Below are positions 32,001-40,151 of a stretch of 44,276 bases of DNA, one piece after another. The stretch is from a virus: positions 1 through 44,276 of IMG/VR virus record IMGVR_UViG_3300044834_000020. One strand, 5' to 3'. The notes beneath the pieces were generated by a model. That model did no database searches, had not been told where the DNA came from, and saw nothing but the letters and a program-made list of their open reading frames with translations. Position numbers and translations under genes: made by a program. The stretch's first letter is position 1, and each line of letters starts with the position of its first letter.

Positions 32001-33483
32001 CGAGCGCATCACCGACCTGGTGGAGCGCCGCGCCGAGCAGGTCAAGAAGATCGGGGAGATCCAGCGGGAGGGCCGCGCCAAGCTCGCGGAGCTCGAGGAC
32101 GACCTCGGTGACGTCAAGGCCGGCAAGGGCAAGGGTGGCGCCGCGGCCGCGGCGAAGAAGCGCTCGGACATCCGCCGCGACATCGCCAAGACCAAGGCCG
32201 AGACCGCGAAGGACATCCGGGCCGCCCGCGCGGACCTCGCGGAGATCACCGGCGACCTGACCGACGCCCGCACCGCCGCGGCCAAGGTGCGCGACGCGAT
32301 CGACGTGCTGGACCGGATGCCCGATGCGGTGCGCGACGCCTCCGCGATGAGCACCTTGAAGGCCAGCCTCGCGGAGCAGGCCACGGTCCTGGAGGGGCTC
32401 GCGGCCCAGCGGAGCGACCTCGCGGAGCAGATCAAGGACGCCACCACCGACCTGGCCGACGCGGTGCGGCTGCGCGACGACTTCGCCCGGTCGGTGTCCT
32501 CCTCCCTGCTGACGTTCGGCTCCCTGACCAGCGCCCAGGGTGGTGTGGTCAACCAGGCGCAGGTGAGCGCGCTGACCGCGCGCCTGGACCAGGCGAAGGC
32601 CGCCGAGGCGGACGCGGAGCGCCGGTTCCAGCTCATCGAGGCGTCCTCCCTGGTAGTCACCGGGGACCTGGTCGACGCGCAGAACAAGCTGGCCGCCGCC
32701 AAGCGAGCCACCGCGGCCGCGAGCGACGACCTGACTGAGGCCCAGAAGGGGGAGGCGCTGTCCTCGGCGCTGATCGTGCGCACCCGGCGCGAGCGCCTCG
32801 CCGCCGCTCAGGACTTCCTGGCCAACGTGAAGACCCTGCGCGCGATGGGCCTGAACCCCGCGGACCTGCAGGACATCGTAAGCAAGGGCGCGGAAGGTGG
32901 CGGGGCCTACGCCGCGTCCCTAGTCGCCGGCGGCGCGAACGACATCGCCGCACTCAACGACTTGCAGGTTTACCTGTCCCAGACCGCCGGCGAGCTGGGG
33001 GCGACGACCAGCGGCTGGTTCTACCAGGCCGGCGTCGACTCCAAGCAGGCCCTGCTCAACGGCCTGACCGCCCAGGACTCCACCCTGGCGGCGGCCGCGC
33101 AGACGTTCGCGGCCGCGCTGATCCACGAGATGCAGACCGCGCTGGAGATCCGCTCCCCGTCGCACCGGGTGTACCGGGAGGTCGCGCAGTACGTCCCGGC
33201 GGCGTTCGGTCAGGCCTTCCGCGACGCTGCGCCGGCCCTGAGCGCCCAGCTGCAGGCGCTGGTCGCGATGCCCACCGTGCCCCGTTACGCCCCGATGCGG
33301 GCGTCCGCGTACAGCGGCGGCGGCGCGCAAGCACAGGGGGCCGGCGGGATGCCCTCGACGCTGGTCGTGGTCGACGCCGACGGGGCGCTGATCGGGCGGA
33401 TGCGAGTGGAGGCCGACCGGGCGGTGGACGGCCAGCACCAGCTGGTCGCCGACTCCCTGGTGTACGGCCGGACGGAGGTCTAG
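29053..33483 (+). CDS. Tape measure protein
   Basis: A 1476-residue protein, the longest in the window, setting tail length. GTG 29053 is chosen for GGGAG at 29043-29047 and the typical beginning TERTVSVRLKAEVAGYIAPM; the frame is open upstream. It has a TP901-type N-terminal domain (AAMSWETAWTGVTKTVDGST), hydrophobic helices about residues 55-70 and 410-425 (MGGAAALGVGGLMLMLP), the GGHVVGPGGPTSDSIPAYLS motif near 825, long charged coiled coils (about 960-1250) and a C-terminal EIRSPSHRVYREVAQYVP, common to many siphophages. No peptidase motif was seen. Confidence 0.93.
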   Translation: MTERTVSVRLKAEVAGYIAPMKEAGAATRGLAADVAKASAAQKRAMQDVGRATTVGGLAIVGGLGLATKAAMSWETAWTGVTKTVDGSTKQMAALEEGLRGLATTLPATHEEIAGVAEAAGQLGVARSSIVSFTKTMIDLGETTNLTADEAATSIAQMANVMGTAPDEISRLGSTLVALGNDGASTERQIIQMAQRISGAAAVVGLSEGEVLAFANTVASMGIEVESGGTSVSRVITDMSRAAQNGGKELDVFAKTAGMSAEQFATAFQEAPAEAFASFIEGLAGVKEAGGNVFAVLDDLGLSDVRVSQAILGMASSGDLLRDSLDLQATAWRDNTALVEEATKRYATAESRIQVARNQINDAAIDIGGTLLPAVAEGAESVAGLASAFADLPDPVKESATAFTAMGGAAALGVGGLMLMLPRIADTRQALKDLDKAGLSASSRLRGLGAAAGVAAIGVPIATGAFESLHEVLATKLGNDAPKVTALTESLVDFAQQGRVTGELAATFGSDMSGFDAALGGLTGASGKISGFVNGLDSIVLPLKALPDLNESATNSFTSLDQSLAALATSGNGDVAAQLFEKYSARAEAAGVSVDDLKAQLPEYSTALAAASTEQKLAGDTAATAAGALSGLGDEAALTEEDVDALKRAYSGLNELLSDDSAEINYQQALDDLSESFEGLNRKQRESAKALNTHTQSGRDAKNALIGLITSANDHAQAVLDESGSVDKANGVLGRHRNEIAATAKRLGLNREQVARLMKALQDFDGTHARSSVDVTGAASAILSLQTLSAMVRQLDGKTFRITGTYSAGAALNQYLAQKKAIGGHVVGPGGPTSDSIPAYLSNGEYVMKTAAVDKYGVKFFDELNAMRLAAGGHAIPGASHSSLYLAAGGAPRVSAAARHAASLDAEARSLAARLADQLGAELASGITDALAGYLRDGVVDALTGSAADVTGAGERHAGVLDDAVAKRTANRDDLLGRLQDGNERITDLVERRAEQVKKIGEIQREGRAKLAELEDDLGDVKAGKGKGGAAAAAKKRSDIRRDIAKTKAETAKDIRAARADLAEITGDLTDARTAAAKVRDAIDVLDRMPDAVRDASAMSTLKASLAEQATVLEGLAAQRSDLAEQIKDATTDLADAVRLRDDFARSVSSSLLTFGSLTSAQGGVVNQAQVSALTARLDQAKAAEADAERRFQLIEASSLVVTGDLVDAQNKLAAAKRATAAASDDLTEAQKGEALSSALIVRTRRERLAAAQDFLANVKTLRAMGLNPADLQDIVSKGAEGGGAYAASLVAGGANDIAALNDLQVYLSQTAGELGATTSGWFYQAGVDSKQALLNGLTAQDSTLAAAAQTFAAALIHEMQTALEIRSPSHRVYREVAQYVPAAFGQAFRDAAPALSAQLQALVAMPTVPRYAPMRASAYSGGGAQAQGAGGMPSTLVVVDADGALIGRMRVEADRAVDGQHQLVADSLVYGRTEV

Positions 33484-34284
33484 GTGTCCAGCCTGACCGC
33501 CACCCCCGAGCCCGCCAACGTTCCACCACGGGTGCTGCTGAACCTCAACGTCGCCGACCTGGGGCCAGTGCCGACCACCGCGACGATCCAGCGCCGCGAC
33601 CCCGACGGGCGGACCCGGCTGGTGCGCGCCGCCGACCCGGCCACCCTGACCGCTGGGGTGTGGCAGGGTTACGACTACGAGGCCCCCTTCGGTGCGGCCG
33701 TCACCTACGAAGCCACCGCCGGCGCTGCCGTGGTCGTCTCCGGCGCAGTCACCCTGGACGTGCAGACGGTGTGGCTGGTGCACCCCGGAGTCCCGGAGAT
33801 CTCGGTCCAGCTGCTGTCGGACAACGTGCGCGCCCTCTCGTTCGCGACCCGCGCGCGCCCCACCTCCCGCTCGGTGTTCACCCCGCTGGGACGCACCTAC
33901 CCGCTCGTGGTGACCAGCGGTGCCCGGCAGGCCCCGCAGACCGAGCTCGTGGTGCGCAGCCTGACCCTCGAGCAGCTCGACGCGCTCGTTCAGATCCTCG
34001 CCGACGAGTCCGTGTTGCTGCTGAACGTGCCGCCGTCGCTGCGCTGGGGCATCGACCACGAGTACATCTCCGTGGGCGACCTCACCGAGAACCGGCTCGG
34101 CCTGTGGGGCAGCCACGAAGCCCGCGACGTGGTCCTGCCGTACCTGGTGGTCGACCGCCCCGCCGGCGGCCTGCAGGCCCAGTTCACCTACGCCGACGTG
34201 CTGGCCAACCACGCCAGCTACTCCGAGGTGTACAGCCGGTACGCGTCCTACTCCGCGTTGCTCGCCGGCAGCGCGAACCCCTGA
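33484..34284 (+). CDS. Distal tail / minor tail protein
   Basis: A 266-residue protein directly abutting the tape measure stop (GTG 33484). N-terminal beta region (VLLNLNVADLGPVPTTATIQ), then ELVVRSLTLEQLDALVQILA and VGDLTENRLGLWGSHEARDV, typical of actinophage Dit-like minor tail proteins. Tyr/Ser/Ala repeats (SYSEVYSRYASYS) near the C-terminus are also seen in relatives. It joins the tube to the tip. Confidence 0.8.
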   Translation: MSSLTATPEPANVPPRVLLNLNVADLGPVPTTATIQRRDPDGRTRLVRAADPATLTAGVWQGYDYEAPFGAAVTYEATAGAAVVVSGAVTLDVQTVWLVHPGVPEISVQLLSDNVRALSFATRARPTSRSVFTPLGRTYPLVVTSGARQAPQTELVVRSLTLEQLDALVQILADESVLLLNVPPSLRWGIDHEYISVGDLTENRLGLWGSHEARDVVLPYLVVDRPAGGLQAQFTYADVLANHASYSEVYSRYASYSALLAGSANP

Positions 34285-35402
34285 TGTACCCGGTCACCGC
34301 TACGTTCCAGCAGGCGCTGCGAGCCAGCCACACCGCGCTGGTCAAGCTCGACGCGTGGCGCAGCGGCGTCCTGGTGGCCGGGGACCTGCCGATCGTGGAC
34401 GGCGCGGTCACCGTGGACGCCCGGTCCAAAGTGCGGCGCGTCCTGTCCGTCAGCCTCACCGCCGAGGCGGGCCTGTGGGACACGCTGGCCCCCGTCGGCA
34501 CCGAGCTGCGACCCAAGCGCGGCATCCGCTACCCCAACGGCAGCATCGAATGGGTCCCGCTGGGCGTCTTCGACGTCGACGTGCAGGCCATGGCCTACGG
34601 GCCCGGTGGGCGCCTGGACCTCACCGCGCCGGACCGGTGGGCGCAGGTGCAGCGCGCCAAGTTCGAGGTCCCCGTCAACTCGGTCGGTGGGGCGCTGGTG
34701 ACCACCGAGATGGCGCGCCTGATCACCGAGGCGGTGCCTGGTGTCTCGGTAACCGTGACCGCGACATCGACGGCGGTGCTGCGCCAGGTGGTGTGGGAAC
34801 GCGACCGCGACGCTGCGGTCGAGGACATGGGTCGGGCGATCGGCGCGGAGGCGTTCTTCGGCAACGACGGCAACGTCGTCATCCGGGACGTGCCGCAGCT
34901 GGCGTCCGGCGCGGCCGCGTGGATGGTTGACGCGTCGGAGTCCGGGGTGATGTTGGATGCCAAGCGGGAACGCAACCGGCAGCGCACCTACAACGTCGTG
35001 GTCGTCTCGACCTCCGTGGTGGACGGGCGCACTCCGTTCGCGCCGGTCACCGTGCAGGACACCGACCCCAACTCCCCGACCCGGGTCAGCGGCCCGTTCG
35101 GGCGGGTGCCGCACTTCTACACCTCCCCGCTGCTCACCACCACCGCGCAGGCACAGGCAGCCGGCGTCGGCCTGCTCGCGAAGGTGACCGGGCTGGCCGC
35201 GCAGCTCACCCTGGACGTCACCGTCAACCCGGCTCTGGATTCCGGGGACAGCATCGACGTGCTGCTCCCGCGCGAGCAGATCGACATGGCGCGCCCCGTC
35301 GAGCGGCACGTCGTGGACTCGGTGACCATCCCGCTGACCGTGGCCGGCACTCAGGCGATCACCACCCGGTCGACCAGGCCCACCGACACCCTGGAGGAGT
35401 AG
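34284..35402 (+). CDS. Minor tail protein (DUF5047-like)
   Basis: A 372-residue tail-tip protein. ATG 34284 overlaps the previous stop by one base (TGATG). The start HTALVKLDAWRSGVLVAGDL and later VNSVGGALVTTEMARLITEA, GAEAFFGNDGNVVIRDVPQL and SLLLPREQIDMARPVE-like strands match the actinophage DUF5047 tail proteins. Probably forms the tip hub with the Dit-like protein. Confidence 0.82.
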   Translation: MYPVTATFQQALRASHTALVKLDAWRSGVLVAGDLPIVDGAVTVDARSKVRRVLSVSLTAEAGLWDTLAPVGTELRPKRGIRYPNGSIEWVPLGVFDVDVQAMAYGPGGRLDLTAPDRWAQVQRAKFEVPVNSVGGALVTTEMARLITEAVPGVSVTVTATSTAVLRQVVWERDRDAAVEDMGRAIGAEAFFGNDGNVVIRDVPQLASGAAAWMVDASESGVMLDAKRERNRQRTYNVVVVSTSVVDGRTPFAPVTVQDTDPNSPTRVSGPFGRVPHFYTSPLLTTTAQAQAAGVGLLAKVTGLAAQLTLDVTVNPALDSGDSIDVLLPREQIDMARPVERHVVDSVTIPLTVAGTQAITTRSTRPTDTLEE

Positions 35403-35666
35403 ATGGGCTCCGGGTCCGCGCGCCTCGCCGACCAGCTCGCCGTGACCCCAGGCGGTGACCTGCGGATCGAGACCGGCGTCATCGCGTCAGTCGCGGCGGG
35501 GGCCGCGGTCGACGGCAACGCGCTGGTCACCGTCACCTGGCGCGGCACCAACGTCGCGTGCCCCTACCTCGCCGGCTACGCCCCCACCGTCGGGCACAAC
35601 GTGCTGCTGCTGGTGCAGCCACCGCAGCTCGTGATCCTCGGTCGCCTCATCGGCACCCCGAGCTAA
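35403..35666 (+). CDS. Small beta-rich tail protein
   Basis: An 87-residue protein abutting the previous gene. TVTWRGTNVACPYLAGYAPT then HNVLLLVQPPQLVILGRLIG suggests an OB-like beta barrel as found in tail-tip proteins. Function inferred from position only. Confidence 0.65.
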   Translation: MGSGSARLADQLAVTPGGDLRIETGVIASVAAGAAVDGNALVTVTWRGTNVACPYLAGYAPTVGHNVLLLVQPPQLVILGRLIGTPS

Positions 35667-35682
35667 CAGCCAGGGAGACGCC

Positions 35683-36597
35683 TTGCCCACCACCGCCCTG
35701 TTCGCGCTGCCCTACCCCGCGCTGGCCGACGCGCCCAACGTGCCGGCATCAATCCAGGCCCTCGCGGACCGGCTCGCGGTGGTGCTGAACTCCCAGAGCG
35801 GCTACCGCAACAAGGTCTTCAACGGGGACTTTCGGGTCAACCAGCGGGCGTACGCCTCCGCGGCCTCCCTGGCGTTGAACGCCTATGGCTTCGACCGGTG
35901 GAAGGCCACCACCGCCAGCACCACCCTGACGTTCACCGCTGCACCCAACGGCCAGCTCGTCACGATCAACTCCGGCGGCAGCATCGCCCAGGTCATCGAG
36001 CGCGCCAACATGCCGGCCGGCACCTACGTCCTGTCCTGGACCGGGACCGCGACCGGTCGGGTCTACAAGTCCGGCGCCGCGGCCCCGGCCTACGCTGCGT
36101 CACCGGTCACGGTGACCCTGGACGGCCTGGCGGACGTCGTCGTGGAGTTCACGGCCGCCGGTGGCACGCGCACCGTCGGGGAGATCCAGCTCGAGCTGGG
36201 GTCCTCACCGACCGACTTCGAGCAGCGCCCTATCGGTGCCGAGACGGCGCTGTGCCAGCGGTACTTCCTGCGTCTGGGCCAGACCGGCACCGGTTTCCGG
36301 CGCCTTGGTGTCGGCTGGGACACCTCCACCACCGTCGCGCAGATCGACGTCGTGTTCCCCGTGGAGATGCGAGCCGACCCAACGTTCGCGATGCCCACCG
36401 CCGCGGCGAACGTTGCCGTCTACACCTCCACCGGCACCTTCACGTCGCTGTCCGCGCTGGCGCTGAACTCCGGCAGTCAAGGACCGCGAGGCGTCGCCCT
36501 GCTGGCCACCACCTCCGCCGTGCTCACCGTCGGCGCGGGCACCCAGATGGTGTGCAACAACGCCGCCGTGTCCCTCGACTTCTCCGCCGAGCTGTAG
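35683..36597 (+). CDS. Tail fibre / receptor-binding candidate
   Basis: A 304-residue protein from TTG 35683, a rare start supported by CAGGGAGA (35671-35678). The N-terminus has PYPALADAPNVPASIQALAD, as in proteins that anchor to the tail tip. YRNKVFNGDFRVNQRA is typical of carbohydrate-binding-like fibre domains; EIQLELGSSPTDFEQRPIGA closes a jelly-roll-like domain. It likely contacts the host surface. The C-terminal 90 residues form a second beta domain. Confidence 0.75.
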   Translation: MPTTALFALPYPALADAPNVPASIQALADRLAVVLNSQSGYRNKVFNGDFRVNQRAYASAASLALNAYGFDRWKATTASTTLTFTAAPNGQLVTINSGGSIAQVIERANMPAGTYVLSWTGTATGRVYKSGAAAPAYAASPVTVTLDGLADVVVEFTAAGGTRTVGEIQLELGSSPTDFEQRPIGAETALCQRYFLRLGQTGTGFRRLGVGWDTSTTVAQIDVVFPVEMRADPTFAMPTAAANVAVYTSTGTFTSLSALALNSGSQGPRGVALLATTSAVLTVGAGTQMVCNNAAVSLDFSAEL

Positions 36598-36608
36598 AGG
36601 GAGGCACT

Positions 36609-37550
36609 GTGACGACCACCACCCGTCGCCGCTTCCTCGCCCGCGTCGGGGCCGGGGCAGTCGGCCTGTTCGCGGCGGTGGCGGCGGCCCCTCGCGCCGC
36701 CGCGGTGGCGTTCTACGACACGGTGCGCTCTCAGTTCGTCAACGGCAACCTCGGTGTCGGCGCCTCGCCGTACGAGGACGACCGGTTCAAGCTCGGCCTG
36801 TTCAACGCATTGAACATGGTCGTGCAGGTCATGAAGACCGGCGGGGACTCCAACGACCTGAACCTCGACGGCGCGGTCAACGTCAAGCATGCCAAGGACT
36901 ACACGCAGACCCCTGGCTACGCGCACACCTACCAGGTGTACGCCGAGGCCGGGATGAACGGGGTGATCCTCGGCAACAACGACTACGTCGGGCTGGACCC
37001 CACCAAGCCCTACGCGCCCACCCCGGCCGCGGTGCCCGACGGGTTCATCCGCTTCGAGCTCGGCCCGCTGTGGCCGTACTCGGAGAAGATGCGGCTGAAC
37101 AACGCCGGAGACCTGATCGTGGGCTGGGAGCTGGTGCGCAAGCACGTCGCGTCCCAGGCCGGAACCACGGTCACCGCCACGACTGGGCTGTTCGACGCCT
37201 CCGACGTGGGCCGGTTCTTCGCCTGGGGCGACTACGAGTGGCGGGGCCGGGACGCCCACGCCGACCGCATCCTCGAGGTCATCGACGCCACCCGGGTCCG
37301 GGTGGAGACTCCGCGCAGCGTCCCCGCGCAGGCGGGCCGGGTGTGCACCGCTCGGGCCATGGTGCGCCGCGGAGCGCTGCACCTGGCGGACACCCCGGAG
37401 CCCGACGTTGCTCCCGGGACCGTCGCCGTGTGGGTCTCCGGTGGGCAGCTGCGGGCGAAGACCGACGACGGCACCGTCACCGCCCTCGCCGGCCGCGCTC
37501 CCACACCCACACCCACCCACACCGACGCCGGGCCCGTGATGAGCCGATGA
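36609..37550 (+). CDS. Tail-region protein with Tat signal peptide
   Basis: A 313-residue protein from GTG 36609 (AGGGAGGC just upstream). The N-terminus is a textbook twin-arginine signal: RRR at 6-8 in TTRRRFLARVG, then a hydrophobic stretch (GAVGLFAAVAAA) and a cleavage-like PRAAA. The rest is beta-rich with a GNNDYVG... and RFELGPLWPYSEKMRLNNAG domain, as in phage fibre appendages, and ends in Thr/Pro repeats (PTPTPTHTD). Tat export would place it outside the cell, unlike ordinary virion assembly. Misfit between signal and tail position is real. Confidence 0.75.
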   Translation: MTTTTRRRFLARVGAGAVGLFAAVAAAPRAAAVAFYDTVRSQFVNGNLGVGASPYEDDRFKLGLFNALNMVVQVMKTGGDSNDLNLDGAVNVKHAKDYTQTPGYAHTYQVYAEAGMNGVILGNNDYVGLDPTKPYAPTPAAVPDGFIRFELGPLWPYSEKMRLNNAGDLIVGWELVRKHVASQAGTTVTATTGLFDASDVGRFFAWGDYEWRGRDAHADRILEVIDATRVRVETPRSVPAQAGRVCTARAMVRRGALHLADTPEPDVAPGTVAVWVSGGQLRAKTDDGTVTALAGRAPTPTPTHTDAGPVMSR

Positions 37551-37771
37551 CCCCTCGCCTCTACCAGGGGATCGTCGTCCTGGTCACCGCGGTGTGGGTC
37601 GCGAACCTCGTCGCCGGTGTGCTGCCAATCGGCTACGACCCCGACCCCGCGATCAACGGCATCTTCGGCGTCATCGTCGGCGGGGCGATGGTGCTGCACC
37701 GCAACGGCCACAAGCCGAACCAGGACAAGCAGGACTCCACGGGGGACTCGGAAGGCCGGCGGTCGCCGTGA
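37547..37771 (+). CDS. Holin-like small membrane protein
   Basis: A 74-residue protein with two membrane helices (QGIVVLVTAVWVANLVAGVL, and GIFGVIVGGAMVL) and a polar basic tail. ATGA overlap. This topology at the start of a lysis region is typical of actinophage holins or of small fibre-associated membrane proteins. Confidence 0.65.
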   Translation: MTPRLYQGIVVLVTAVWVANLVAGVLPIGYDPDPAINGIFGVIVGGAMVLHRNGHKPNQDKQDSTGDSEGRRSP

Positions 37772-38310
37772 GGATCTTCATCTACATCGTGCTCTCGGTC
37801 GCCTGGTTCGGCCTCGGGGTCGCCGTCGGGCAGTGGCTGTGCCGCATGAGCAACGACGTCCACCAGATCAAGGAGAAGCTCGTGGGTGAGCCCGACGACG
37901 GTGCAAGCGAGGCCGAGGCCGAGGAGAAGCGGGCCCGAGCGGACCTGCTCGGGCGCATCCTCGGGCTGGTCGTGGTGCTCGCCGCCGTCGCGTCGGTGCT
38001 GGTCAGCCTGGACGCTTCCCGCGAGACCACCGCCGCGACCCGCCGGCTGGCCGCGATCACCGCCTGCCAGCGGGACTACAACCAGCGGTTCACGGTGGCC
38101 CTGCAGGCCCGCCAGGCGATCACGGACGAGGACCGGGCCGCGCTGGACGAGCTCGTCGTCTCGGTGTTCTCCGCCACCACCCGGGACGCGAGCCGGGACG
38201 CGCTGGCGCACTACATCGACCGCCGCCGCCAAGCCGACGCGGCACGGCGGGCGCACCCGCTGCCGGCCCCGGCGGACGGCAACTGCGGGACCGAGAAGGC
38301 ACGCCGGTGA
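37768..38310 (+). CDS. Membrane protein of the lysis region
   Basis: A 180-residue protein: N-terminal helix (IFIYIVLSVAWFGLGVAVGQ), an acidic charged stretch, a second helix (LGLVVVLAAVASVLVSL) and a long cytoplasmic or exported helical tail with one Cys pair. GTGA overlap with the holin-like gene. Might be a second holin or spanin-like helper; not assigned to a family. Confidence 0.6.
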   Translation: MRIFIYIVLSVAWFGLGVAVGQWLCRMSNDVHQIKEKLVGEPDDGASEAEAEEKRARADLLGRILGLVVVLAAVASVLVSLDASRETTAATRRLAAITACQRDYNQRFTVALQARQAITDEDRAALDELVVSVFSATTRDASRDALAHYIDRRRQADAARRAHPLPAPADGNCGTEKARR

Positions 38311-38642
38311 GCCTGTACGAGTACCGCTGCCGGGTCCTGCGGGTCATCGACGCCGACACCCTGCACGTGCAGGTCAGCCTCGGCCTGGACGCCTACCAGA
38401 ACCTCACGCTGCGCCTGCACGGCCTCGACGCGCCCGAGCGTGGGACCGAGGCGGGCACCGCGGCCACCGACTACGTCATCGCGTGGATCACCGCGCACGC
38501 CGACACCGACGGCTCGCTGCCGCTGGCGACGGTGAAGGACCGCCGCGAGAAGTACGGCCGCTACCTCGGGGTCATCGGCACCCTGAACGCGGACCTGCTG
38601 GCCGCCGGCCACGCCCGCCCGTACGGAGGTGGTGCGCGGTGA
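38307..38642 (+). CDS. Staphylococcal nuclease-like (SNase/TNase) protein
   Basis: A 111-residue SNase-fold protein: VLRVIDADTLHVQV, LRLHGLDAPERG (Arg and Glu of the active site, about R36 and E44) and DRREKYGRYLGV (R85). These are the catalytic positions of Ca2+-dependent nucleases. It lacks a signal peptide. Encoded between membrane genes and the endolysin, it could degrade host DNA late in infection. GTGA overlaps at both ends. Confidence 0.85.
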   Translation: MSLYEYRCRVLRVIDADTLHVQVSLGLDAYQNLTLRLHGLDAPERGTEAGTAATDYVIAWITAHADTDGSLPLATVKDRREKYGRYLGVIGTLNADLLAAGHARPYGGGAR

Positions 38643-38662
38643 GCGCGAAGGGAGGAGTGGTC

Positions 38663-38962
38663 GTGCCCACTTTCACATTCGCCATCGACCTGAACATGCT
38701 CCGCGGCGACGTGGTGGCCACACATCTCGAGATGCTTCTGGCACCGGTAGCGAGGATCCGGGACCCCGAGCCGGGCGACAGGGTCATCGCCGTTGACGAG
38801 GATGACGCCAGGCATGAGGCCGTCGTTGAGTCGCTCGACGGGGACTGGCTCATCCTCCGCCTAAACCCCAGCGGCGGCACTAGGCTCAATCCACCGTTCC
38901 CCGGCTCCTTGACGTGGGCCTCAGGTGAGCGTCCTCCCCGCCTGTGCGGTGGTGCCAGGTGA
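38663..38962 (+). CDS. Hypothetical protein upstream of endolysin
   Basis: A 99-residue protein. GTG 38663 has GGGAGGAG at 38650-38657; a GTG at 38639 overlapping the nuclease stop is the alternative. It has acidic segments (VARIRDPEPGDRVIAVDEDD) and beta strands. Function unknown; coupled to the endolysin by GTGA. Confidence 0.55.
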   Translation: MPTFTFAIDLNMLRGDVVATHLEMLLAPVARIRDPEPGDRVIAVDEDDARHEAVVESLDGDWLILRLNPSGGTRLNPPFPGSLTWASGERPPRLCGGAR

Positions 38963-39870
38963 AGGACCAGACCTACCCTCGCGCGGACACCAAGGCGCAG
39001 TGGTTCGAGGACAACTACCCCGGCGCGGTGATGGACGCCAACTGCGGGGTCATCCACACCACGGAGACCATCGGCTGGCCGGGGTACGAGGGCGGCGCGA
39101 CCGCCCCGAACCTGACCGGCCGCCCGGTCATGGCAGAGAAGCGCATCGCGTGGCGGCAGCACTTCCCGATCGACCGCTCCAGCCGGGCCCTGCGCAACAC
39201 CGCCGGCGGGGTCCAGACCAACACTCTGAACGTCGCGCAGGTGGAGCTCGTCGGGTCCTGCGACCCCAAGCACAAGGACACGTGGAAGGTCGGCAGCCGC
39301 ACCCTGCGCGCCGGCGTGGACTACGTGTACTGGCCCGACGCACCGGACTGGGCGCTGCGCGACCTCGGTCACCTGCTGGCCTGGTGCCAGAGCGAGCACG
39401 GCATCCCCGCGACGTCCCCGATCCGGGGCCGCTGGACCCCCTATCCCGAGTCCTACGGCCCGGGCGGGCAGCGGCTCAGCAACGACGCGTGGCGGGGACT
39501 GTCCGGTTGGGTCGGTCACCAGCACGTGCCCGAGAACCTGCACGGCGACCCCGGCGCGCTGAACTTCCCCCGCGCCGTCATGTGGGCCACCGAGTACCTC
39601 AAGCCCACCGCGAAGAAGCCCGCCGCCAAGAAGGCCAGCGCCGTCGTCCAGATCCCCGCCGCCACCCTCACCGCCCTCGCCGATGGAGGCGACATGTTCC
39701 AGCCGATGTTCGTGCGCGTGAAGGGCAAGTCCGCGGTCTACGTGGTCACCCTCGCCGGCGCCCGCCACGTCAAGAACCAGACCGAGAAGCGCTTCCTCGA
39801 GCAGGGCGGGGTCACCCGCACCGTCGAGGTCACCGCCACCGAGCTCGCCCAGCTGCTGGAGAAGGAGTGA
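38959..39870 (+). CDS. Endolysin, N-acetylmuramoyl-L-alanine amidase type
   Basis: A 303-residue protein from GTG 38959. The amidase_2-type domain includes H33 in GVIHTTET, E96 in VAQVELVG, and H187/H189 with D197 in GWVGHQHVPENLHGDPG (zinc ligands and active-site residues). After residue about 215 a Lys/Ala/Pro linker (KPAAKKASA) leads to a small C-terminal domain with no clear family, likely the wall-binding part. It would cut peptidoglycan crossbridges at lysis. Confidence 0.88.
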   Translation: MKDQTYPRADTKAQWFEDNYPGAVMDANCGVIHTTETIGWPGYEGGATAPNLTGRPVMAEKRIAWRQHFPIDRSSRALRNTAGGVQTNTLNVAQVELVGSCDPKHKDTWKVGSRTLRAGVDYVYWPDAPDWALRDLGHLLAWCQSEHGIPATSPIRGRWTPYPESYGPGGQRLSNDAWRGLSGWVGHQHVPENLHGDPGALNFPRAVMWATEYLKPTAKKPAAKKASAVVQIPAATLTALADGGDMFQPMFVRVKGKSAVYVVTLAGARHVKNQTEKRFLEQGGVTRTVEVTATELAQLLEKE

Positions 39871-39872
39871 AC

Positions 39873-40151
39873 ATGCAGCGCTTCCTCACCAAGATCCCGC
39901 GCTACTGGAAGGCCGTCGTCGGCGCGATCACGCCCGGAGTCGTCGCCCTCGGCACCGCGGTCGTCGACTCCTCCGACGGGGGCAGCACCGTCACCCGCAC
40001 CGAGTGGGTCGGCATCGTCCTGGCGATGCTGCTCACCGGCGGCGCCGTCGCCGCGAAGCGCAACCTGCAGCCCGCCGGCGAGCCCTACGATCCGACGGTC
40101 AGCGAGGCCGAGGTCACGCCGCCGCCACCCGACCCCGACGGGCTGCGGTGA
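39873..40151 (+). CDS. Putative holin
   Basis: A 92-residue membrane protein downstream of the endolysin. GAAGGAG sits two codons before ATG 39873. Two membrane helices (AVVGAITPGVVALGTAVV and GIVLAMLLTGGAVAAKRN) are followed by a Pro/Glu-rich tail, the design of actinophage holins. The two candidates at 37547 and here may form a holin pair. Confidence 0.75.
   Translation: MQRFLTKIPRYWKAVVGAITPGVVALGTAVVDSSDGGSTVTRTEWVGIVLAMLLTGGAVAAKRNLQPAGEPYDPTVSEAEVTPPPPDPDGLR

Noticed and set aside
31960-32800. Repeats in the tape measure C-terminal coiled coil
   Set aside because: Charged heptad-like sequence typical of tape measure proteins; no true tandem repeat unit found.
33660-34283. Upstream extension of the DUF5047 gene frame
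   Set aside because: Overlaps the Dit-like gene and is Arg/Pro-rich; ATG 34284 with TGATG overlap is better.
37496-37530. CACACCCACACCCACCCACA repeat as a possible telomere-like or CRISPR-like array
   Set aside because: It encodes the Thr/Pro/His tail of the preceding tail protein and is only about 30 bp long.
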